A stretch of DNA of 64,000 nt from Rallus limicola. Taxonomy: Eukaryota > Chordata > Aves > Gruiformes > Rallidae. The notes beneath the pieces were generated by a model, which was not told the origin of the DNA, searched no databases, and was given only the letters and a program-made list of their open reading frames with translations. The stretch spans positions 62,001 to 126,000 of the forward strand of contig JAKCOZ010000010.1 of the NCBI GenBank assembly GCA_022605955.1, in the 5' to 3' direction. Shown piece after piece: positions 56,401 through 64,000 of the stretch. Position numbers and translations under genes: made by a program. Numbering within the stretch: position 1 is the stretch's first letter; the number at the start of each line of letters is the position of its first letter.

Positions 56401-59400
56401 CTTTGGGAGTTGTTGCTGGACGTTTAGCATGTTTTGAACTGCAGTCTGCTAGGGCCGAGAAAAGCACCGTAGGAGGTTCCAGGCATGTTCCCTCTTTCCA
56501 GGCAAAGGAAAAGGCTGAGAGCCAAAGTGACAGGGTCTGCTTGTGTGTCCTGTTAGGAGGTTTCAGACAAGCTATGCCTTTCAGGCCTAGCTTCTTTACT
56601 TTGGGAGTTATTGCTGGACGTTTAGCATGTTTTGAACTGCAGTCTGCTAGGGCCGAGAAAAGCACCGTAGGAGGTTCCAGGCATGTTCCCTCTTTCCAGG
56701 CAAAGGAAAAGGCTGAGAGCCAAAGTGACAGGGTCTGCTTGTGTGTCCTGTTAGGAGGTTTCAGACAAGCTATGCCTTTCAGGCCTAGCTTCTTTACTTT
56801 GGGAGTTGTTGCTGGACGTTTAGCATGTTTTGAACTGCAGTCTGCTAGGGCCGAGAAAAGCACCGTAGGAGGTTCCAGGCATGTTCCCTCTTTCCAGGCA
56901 AAGGAAAAGGCTGAGAGCCAAAGTGACAGGGTCTGCTTGTGTGTCCGGTTAGGAGGTTTCAGACAAGCTATGCCTTTCAGGCCTAGCTTCTTTACTTTGG
57001 GAGTTATTGCTGGACGTTTAGCATGTTTTGAACTGCAGTCTGCTAGGGCCGAGAAAAGCACCGTAGGAGGTTCCAGGCATGTTCCCTCTTTCCAGGCAAA
57101 GGAAAAGGCTGAGAGCCAAAGTGACAGGGTCTGCTTGTGTGTCCTGTTAGGAGGTTTCAGACAAGCTATGCCTTTCAGGCCTAGCTTCTTTACTTTGGGA
57201 GTTATTGCTGGACGTTTAGCATGTTTTGAACTGCAGTCTGCTAGGGCCGAGAAAAGCACCGTAGGAGGTTCCAGGCATGTTCCCTCTTTCCAGGCAAAGG
57301 AAAAGGCTGAGAGCCAAAGTGACAGGGTCTGCTTGTGTGTCCTGTTAGGAGGTTTCAGACAAGCTATGCCTTTCAGGCCTAGCTTCTTTACTTTGGGAGT
57401 TATTGCTGGACGTTTAGCATGTTTTGAACTGCAGTCTGCTAGGGCCGAGAAAAGCACCGTAGGAGGTTCCAGGCATGTTCCCTCTTTCCAGGCAAAGGAA
57501 AAGGCTGAGAGCCCAAGTGACAGGGTCTGCTTGTGTGTCCTGTTAGGAGGTTTCAGACAAGCTATGCCTTTCCGGCCTAGCTTCTTTACTTTGGGAGTTA
57601 TTGCTGGACGTTTAGCATGTTTTGAACTGCAGTCTGCTAGGGCCGAGAAAAGCACCGTAGGAGGTTCCAGGCATGTTCCCTCTTTCCAGGCAAAGGAAAA
57701 GGCTGAGAGCCCAAGTGACAGGGTCTGCTTGTGTGTCCTGTTAGGAGGTTTCAGACAAGCTATGCCTTTCCGGCCTAGCTTCTTTACTTTGGGAGTTATT
57801 GCTGGACGTTTAGCATGTTTTGAACTGCAGTCTGCTAGGGCCGAGAAAAGCACCGTAGGAGGTTCCAGGCATGTTCCCTCTTTCCAGGCAAAGGAAAAGT
57901 CTGAGAGCCAAAGTGACAGGTTCTGCTTGTGTGTCCTGTTAGGAGGTTTCAGACAAGCTATGCCTTTCAGTCCTAGCTTCTTTACTTTGGGAGTTATTGC
58001 TGGACGTTTAGCATGTTTTGAACTGCAGTCTGCTAGGGCCGAGAAAAGCACCGTAGGAGGTTCCAGGCATGTTCCCTCTTTCCAGGCAAAGGAAAAGGCT
58101 GAGAGCCAAAGTGACAGGGTCTGCTTGTGTGTCCTGTTAGGAGGTTTCAGACAAGCTATGCCTTTCAGGCCTAGCTTCTTTACTTTGGGAGTTATTGCTG
58201 GACGTTTAGCATGTTTTGAACTGCAGTCTGCTAGGGCCGAGAAAAGCACTGTAGGAGGTTCCAGGCATGTTCCCTCTTTCCAGGCAAAGGAAAAGGCTGA
58301 GAGCCAAAGTGACAGGGTGTGCTTGTGTGTCCTGTTAGGAGGTTTCAGACAAGCTATGCCTTTCATGCCTAGCTTCTTTACTTTGGGAGTTATTGCTGGA
58401 CGTTTAGCATGTTTTGAACTGCAGTCTGCTAGGGCCGAGAAAAGCACCGTAGGAGGTTCCAGGCATGTTCCCTCTTTCCAGGCAAAGGAAAAGGCTGAGA
58501 GCCAAAGTGACAGGGGATGCTTGTGTGTCCTGTTAGGAGGTTTCAGACAAGCTATGCCTTTCAGTCCTAGCTTCTTTACTTTGGGAGTTATTGCTGGACG
58601 TTTAGCATGTTTTGAACTGCAGTCTGCTAGGGCCGAGAAAAGCACCGTAGGAGGTTCCAGGCATGTTCCCTCTTTCCAGGCAAAGGAAAAGGCTGAGAGC
58701 CAAAGTGACAGGGTCTGCTTGTGTGTCCTGTTAGGAGGTTTCAGACAAGCTATGCCTTTCAGGCCTAGCTTCTTTACTTTGGGAGTTGTTGCTGGACGTT
58801 TAGCATGTTTTGAACTGCAGTCTGCTAGGGCCGAGAAAAGCACCGTAGGAGGTTCCAGGCATGTTCCCTCTTTCCAGGCAAAGGAAAAGGCTGAGAGCCA
58901 AAGTGACAGGGTCTGCTTGTGTGTCCTGTTAGGAGGTTTCAGACAAGCTATGCCTTTCAGTCCTAGCTTCTTTACTTTGGGAGTTGTTGCTGGACGTTTA
59001 GCATGTTTTGAACTGCAGTCTGCTAGGGCCGAGAAAAGCACCGTAGGAGGTTCCAGGCATGTTCCCTCTTTCCAGGCAAAGGAAAAGGCTGAGAGCCAAA
59101 GTGACAGGGTCTGCTTGTGTGTCCGGTTAGGAGGTTTCAGACAAGCTATGCCTTTCAGGCCTAGCTTCTTTACTTTGGGAGTTATTGCTGGACGTTTAGC
59201 ATGTTTTGAACTGCAGTCTGCTAGGGCCGAGAAAAGCACCGTAGGAGGTTCCAGGCATGTTCCCTCTTTCCAGGCAAAGGAAAAGGCTGAGAGCCAAAGT
59301 GACAGGGTCTGCTTGTGTGTCCTGTTAGGAGGTTTCAGACAAGCTATGCCTTTCAGGCCTAGCTTCTTTACTTTGGGAGTTATTGCTGGACGTTTAGCAT

Positions 59401-60795
59401 GTTTTGAACTGCAGTCTGCTAGGGCCGAGAAAAGCACCGTAGGAGGTTCCAGGCATGTTCCCTCTTTCCAGGCAAAGGAAAAGGCTGAGAGCCAAAGTGA
59501 CAGGGTCTGCTTGTGTGTCCTGTTAGGAGGTTTCAGACAAGCTATGCCTTTCAGGCCTAGCTTCTTTACTTTGGGAGTTATTGCTGGACGTTTAGCATGT
59601 TTTGAACTGCAGTCTGCTAGGGCCGAGAAAAGCACCGTAGGAGGTTCCAGGCATGTTCCCTCTTTCCAGGCAAAGGAAAAGGCTGAGAGCCAAAGTGACA
59701 GGGTCTGCTTGTGTGTCCTGTTAGGAGGTTTCAGACAAGCTATGCCTTTCCGGCCTAGCTTCTTTACTTTGGGAGTTATTGCTGGACGTTTAGCATGTTT
59801 TGAACTGCAGTCTGCTAGGGCCGAGAAAAGCACCGTAGGAGGTTCCAGGCATGTTCCCTCTTTCCAGGCAAAGGAAAAGGCTGAGAGCCAAAGTGACAGG
59901 GTCTGCTTGTGTGTCCTGTTAGGAGGTTTCAGACAAGCTATGCCTTTCAGTCCTAGCTTCTTTACTTTGGGAGTTATTGCTGGACGTTTAGCATGTTTTG
60001 AACTGCAGTCTGCTAGGGCCGAGAAAAGCACCGTAGGAGGTTCCAGGCATGTTCCCTCTTTCCAGGCAAAGGAAAAGGCTGAGAGCCAAAGTGACAGGGT
60101 CTGCTTGTGTGTCCTGTTAGGAGGTTTCAGACAAGCTATGCCTTTCAGGCCTAGCTTCTTTACTTTGGGAGTTGTTGCTGGACGTTTAGCATGTTTTGAA
60201 CTGCAGTCTGCTAGGGTGTGAGAAAAGCACCGTAGGAGGTTCCAGGCATGTTCCCTCTTTCCAGGCAAAGGAAAAGGCTGAGAGCCAAAGTGACAGGGGA
60301 TGCTTGTGTGTCCTGTTAGGAGGTTTCAGACAAGCTATGCCTTTCAGTCCTAGCTTCTTTACTTTGGGAGTTATTGCTGGACGTTTAGCATGTTTTGAAC
60401 TGCAGTCTGCTAGGGCCGAGAAAAGCACCGTAGGAGGTTCCAGGCATGTTCCCTCTTTCCAGGCAAAGGAAAAGGCTGAGAGCCAAAGTGACAGGGTCTG
60501 CTTGTGTGTCCTGTTAGGAGGTTTCAGACAAGCTATGCCTTTCAGGCCTAGCTTCTTTACTTTGGGAGTTATTGCTGGACGTTTAGCATGTTTTGAACTG
60601 CAGTCTGCTAGGGCCAAGAAAAGCACCGTAGGAGGTTCCAGGCATGTTCCCTCTTTCCAGGCAAAGGAAAAGGCTGAGAGCCAAAGTGACAGGGTCTGCT
60701 TGTGTGTCCGGTTAGGACGTTTCAGACAAGCTATGCCTTTCAGGCCTAGCTTCTTTACTTTGGGAGTTATTGCTGGACGTTTAGCATGTTTTGAA
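53469..60795 (+). repeat. 46-monomer HOR, copy 2, 37 monomers retained
   Basis: Follows copy 1 monomer by monomer from the CACCGAAGG monomer to the GCCAAGAAA/CCGGTTAGGACG monomer (GCCAAG near 60612, partner near 51504). The next monomer is T-type rather than the CCCAAGTGAC/TTTCCGG type of copy 1. Differences include base 147 states in monomers 18 and 29, AAAAGTCTGAG with AGGTTCTGC near 57897-57922, and GGCATAGAGC near 54337. The last puts a TAG in the plus-strand open frame. Confidence 0.87.
60217..60219. other. CC to TGT replacement in 46-mer copy 2
   Basis: Same change and context as at 51108-51110, 9,109 bases downstream. The one base beyond 46 x 198 is the extra base of the first occurrence. 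It moves the PstI phase from 9 to 10, which then holds to the end of the window. Confidence 0.9.
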
Positions 60796-63700
60796 CTGCA
60801 GTCTGCTAGGGCCGAGAAAAGCACCGTAGGAGGTTCCAGGCATGTTCCCTCTTTCCAGGCAAAGGAAAAGGCTGAGAGCCAAAGTGACAGGGTCTGCTTG
60901 TGTGTCCTGTTAGGAGGTTTCAGACAAGCTATGCCTTTCAGTCCTAGCTTCTTTACTTTGGGAGTTATTGCTGGACGTTTAGCATGTTTTGAACTGCAGT
61001 CTGCTAGGGCCGAGAAAAGCACCGAAGGAGGTTCCAGGCATGTTCCCTCTTTCCAGGCAAAGGAAAAGGCTGAGAGCCAAAGTGACAGGGTCTGCTTGTG
61101 TGTCCTGTTAGGAGGTTTCAGACAAGCTATGCCTTTCAGTCCTAGCTTCTTTACTTTGGGAGTTATTGCTGGACGTTTAGCATGTTTTGAACTGCAGTCT
61201 GCTAGGGCCGAGAAAAGCACCGTAGGAGGTTCCAGGCATGTTCCTTCTTTCCAGGCAAAGGAAAAGGCTGAGAGCCAAAGTGACAGGGTCTGCTTGTGTG
61301 TCCTGTTAGAAGGTTTCAGACAAGCTATGCCTTTCAGGCCTAGCTTCTTTACTTTGGGAGTTATTGCTGGACGTTTAGCATGTTTTGAACTGCAGTCTGC
61401 TAGGGCCGAGAAAAGCACTGTAGGAGGTTCCAGGCATGTTCCCTCTTTCCAGGCAAAGGAAAAGGCTGAGAGCCAAAGTGACAGGGTCTGCTTGTGTGTC
61501 CTGTTAGGAGGTTTCAGACAAGCTATGCCTTTCAGTCCTAGCTTCTTTACTTTGGGAGTTGTTGCTGGACGTTTAGCATGTTTTGAACTGCAGTCTGCTA
61601 GGGCCGAGAAAAGCACCGTAGGAGGTTCCAGGCATGTTCCCTCTTTCCAGGCAAAGGAAAAGGCTGAGAGCCAAAGTGACAGGGTCTGCTTGTGTGTCCT
61701 GTTAGGAGGTTTCAGACAAGCTATGCCTTTCAGTCCTAGCTTCTTTACTTTGGGAGTTATTGCTGGACGTTTAGCATGTTTTGAACTGCAGTCTGCTAGG
61801 GCCGAGAAAAGCACTGTAGGAGGTTCCAGGCATGTTCCCTCTTTCCAGGCAAAGGAAAAGGCTGAGAGCCCAAGTGACAGGGTCTGCTTGTGTGTCCTGT
61901 TAGGAGGTTTCAGACAAGCTATGCCTTTCAGGCCTAGCTTCTTTACTTTGGGAGTTATTGCTGGACGTTTAGCATGTTTTGAACTGCAGTCTGCTAGGGC
62001 CGAGAAAAGCACCGTAGGAGGTTCCAGGCATGTTCCCTCTTTCCAGGCAAAGGAAAAGGCTGAGAGCCAAAGTGACAGGGTCTGCTTGTGTGTCCTGTTA
62101 GGAGGTTTCAGACAAGCTATGCCTTTGAGTCCTAGCTTCTTTACTTTGGGAGTTATTGCTGGACGTTTAGCATGTCTTGAACTGCAGTCTGCTAGGGCCG
62201 AGAAAAGCACCGTAGGAGGTTCCAGGCATGTTCCCTCTTTCCAGGCAAAGGAAAAGGCTGAGAGCCAAAGTGACAGGGTCTGCTTGTGTGTCCTGTTAGG
62301 AGGTTTCAGACAAGCTATGCCTTTGAGTCCTAGCTTCTTTACTTTGGGAGTTATTGCTGGACGTTTAGCATGTTATGAACTGCAGTCTGCTAGGGCCGAG
62401 AAAAGCACCGTAGGAGGTTCCAGGCATGTTCCCTCTTTCCAGGCAAAGGAAAAGGCTGAGAGCCCAAGTGACAGGGTCTGCTTGTGTGTCCTGTTAGGAG
62501 GTTTCAGACAAGCTATGCCTTTCAGGCCTAGCTTCTTTACTTTGGGAGTTATTGCTGGACGTTTAGCATGTTTTGAACTGCAGTCTGCTAGGGCCGAGAA
62601 AAGCACCGTAGGAGGTTCCAGGCATGTTCCCTCTTTCCAGGCAAAGGAAAAGGCTGAGAGCCAAAGTGACAGTGTCTGCTTGTGTGTCCTGTTAGGAGGT
62701 TTCAGACAAGCTATGCCTTTCAGTCCTAGCTTCTTTACTTTGGGAGTTATTGCTGGACGTTTAGCATGTTATGAACTGCAGTCTGCTAGGGCCGAGAAAA
62801 GCACCGTAGGAGGTTCCAGGCATGTTCCCTCTTTCCAGGCAAAGGAAAAGGCTGAGAGCCAAAGTGACAGGGTCTGCTTGTGTGTCCTGTTAGGAGGTTT
62901 CAGACAAGCTATGCCTTTCAGTCCTAGCTTCTTTACTTTGGGAGTTATTGCTGGACGTTTAGCATGTTTTGAACTGCAGTCTGCTAGGGCCGAGAAAAGC
63001 ACCGTAGGAGGTTCCAGGCATGTTCCCTCTTTCCAGGCAAAGGAAAAGGCTGAGAGCCCAAGTGACAGGGTCTGCTTGTGTGTCCTGTTAGGAGGTTTCA
63101 GACAAGCTATGCCTTTCAGGCCTAGCTTCTTTACTTTGGGAGTTATTGCTGGACGTTTAGCATGTTTTGAACTGCAGTCTGCTAGGGCCGAGAAAAGCAC
63201 CGTAGGAGGTTCCAGGCATGTTCCCTCTTTCCAGGCAAAGGAAAAGGCTGAGAACCAAAGTGACAGGGTCTGCTTGTGTGTCCTGTTAGGAGGTTTCAGA
63301 CAAGCTATGCCTTTCAGTCCTAGCTTCTTTACTTTGGGAGTTATTGCTGGACGTTTAGCATGTTTTGAACTGCAGTCTGCTAGGGCCGAGAAAAGCACCG
63401 TAGGAGGTTCCAGGCATGTTCCCTCTTTCCAGGCAAAGGAAAAGGCTGAGAGCCAAAGTGACAGGGTCTGCTTGTGTGTCCTGTTAGGAGGTTTCAGACA
63501 AGCTATGCCTTTCATGCCTAGCTTCTTTACTTTGGGAGTTATTGCTGGACGTTTAGCATGTTATGAACTGCAGTCTGCTAGGGCCGAGAAAAGCACCGTA
63601 GGAGGTTCCAGGCATGTTCCCTCTTTCCAGGCAAAGGAAAAGGCTGAGAGCCAAAGTGACAGGGTCTGCTTGTGTGTCCTGTTAGGAGGTTTCAGACAAG

Positions 63701-63963
63701 CTATGCCTTTCAGTCCTAGCTTCTTTACTTTGGGAGTTGTTGCTGGACGTTTAGCATGTTTTGAACTGCAGTCTGCTAGGGCTGAGAAAAGCACCGTAGG
63801 AGGTTCCAGGCATGTTCCCTCTTTCCAGGCAAAGGAAAAGGCTGAGAGCCAAAGTGACAGGGTCTGCTTGTGTGTCCTGTTAGGAGGTTTCAGACAAGCT
63901 ATGCCTTTCAGTCCTAGCTTCTTTACTTTGGGAGTTGTTGCTGGACGTTTAGCATGTTTTGAA
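60796..63963 (+). repeat. Mixed monomers after the 46-mer block
   Basis: Sixteen monomers that combine markers from several zones. They include a CACCGAAGG monomer without its usual CATTTT partner (61025), TTCCTTCTT near 61242 as in the 9-mer block, GTTAGAAGG near 61307, CACTGTA monomers, two TTTGAGTCC monomers, then a G-type, a GACAGTGTC/TTATGAA monomer (62671), a GAGAACC monomer and a CATG/TTATGAA monomer, in an order close to 32876-34066. A private CATGTCTTGAA lies near 62173. I could not define a closed period before the window ends. Confidence 0.72.
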
Positions 63964-64000
63964 CTGCAGTCTGCTAGGGCCGAGAAAAGCACCGTAGGAG
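63964..64000 (+). repeat. Partial monomer at the window edge
   Basis: The first 37 bases of the 324th monomer, from the PstI site to GTAGGAG. It is cut by the window boundary, and the array evidently continues. Confidence 0.95.

Larger units (their letters stand above)
1..64000 (+). repeat. 198-bp tandem satellite array filling the window
   Basis: The same unit recurs every 198 bases from the first base to the last, always in the same orientation, and each monomer I inspected carries one PstI site (CTGCAG). The phase of this site is 1 (mod 198) at the start, 8 from 5354 to 32678, 7 from 32875, and 10 at the end, so the array gains only nine bases net over 323 monomers. Monomers usually differ from the consensus at a few positions only. 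No gap, transposon, inversion or unique sequence interrupts the array, so both edges lie outside the window. Known biology of such arrays points to heterochromatin maintained by unequal crossing over and gene conversion; the chromosomal location is inference. I do not recognise the family. Confidence 0.98.

Noticed and set aside
1..64000. CRISPR array
   Set aside because: There are no short repeats separated by unique spacers; the whole 198-bp unit is repeated and no cas genes are present.
1..64000. CENP-B box or alpha-satellite identity
   Set aside because: The monomer has no TTCG followed by CGGG at the required spacing and is 198 bp rather than about 171 bp. CGGG occurs only in a variant (GACCGGGT) without the rest of the motif.
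1..64000. Known satellites of similar period, such as the 195-bp satellite of Trypanosoma cruzi or 5S-rDNA-derived PstI satellites of frogs
   Set aside because: I see no resemblance to the sequences I recall and no 5S rRNA-like segment. The PstI site alone is not diagnostic. A database search would be decisive.
1..64000. Transposon, terminal repeat or retroelement fragment inside the array
   Set aside because: Monomer phase is accounted for by ten small length changes, leaving no room for an inserted element, and no inverted or long terminal repeats, poly-A tails or target-site duplications were seen.

Overview
This window holds no gene that I can support. All 64,000 bases are one head-to-tail tandem array of a single 198-bp satellite monomer on one strand: 323 complete monomers followed by 37 bases of a 324th. 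Taking the PstI hexamer CTGCAG as base 1, an exact consensus-type monomer lies at 1189-1386. It is 49% G+C with three CpG dinucleotides, about a quarter of what its base composition predicts. No unique DNA, transposon, RNA gene or array edge is visible.

Organism: long, highly homogenised satellite DNA with nested higher-order repeats (HORs) is typical of eukaryotic centromeric, pericentromeric or subtelomeric heterochromatin. The CpG depletion suggests a genome with cytosine methylation, such as a vertebrate. I do not recognise the monomer and cannot name the species, chromosome or satellite family.

Layout, from linked diagnostic variants: 1-594 monomers without HOR phase; 595-4558 a 9-monomer HOR (1,782 bp, about 2.2 copies); 4559-6343 irregular monomers, overlapping a cluster of small insertions at 3418-5252; 6344-13471 an 18-monomer HOR (3,564 bp, two copies); 12086-24757 a 32-monomer HOR (6,336 bp, two almost identical copies), each containing a tandem 10-monomer duplication (1,980 bp); 24758-35646 a patchwork with a 7-monomer repeat (1,386 bp) and dispersed partial copies; 35647-44358 a 22-monomer HOR (4,356 bp, two copies that differ by small internal gains and replacements); 44359-60795 a 46-monomer HOR (about 9,110 bp, about 1.8 copies); 60796-64000 mixed monomers carrying variants of several earlier zones.

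The very long open frames on both strands, up to 9,197 codons, follow from the period being divisible by three (198 = 3 x 66) and the monomer lacking a stop in one frame on each strand. Variation in the frame is mostly amino-acid changing, and a common monomer variant puts a stop in the minus-strand frame, so I treat them as non-coding. The points of interest are the mosaic HOR architecture, the very recent large duplications, the run of 139 monomers without net length change next to an indel cluster that looks like a consensus-quality problem, and a potential hairpin whose loop and inner stem coincide with the most variable site.
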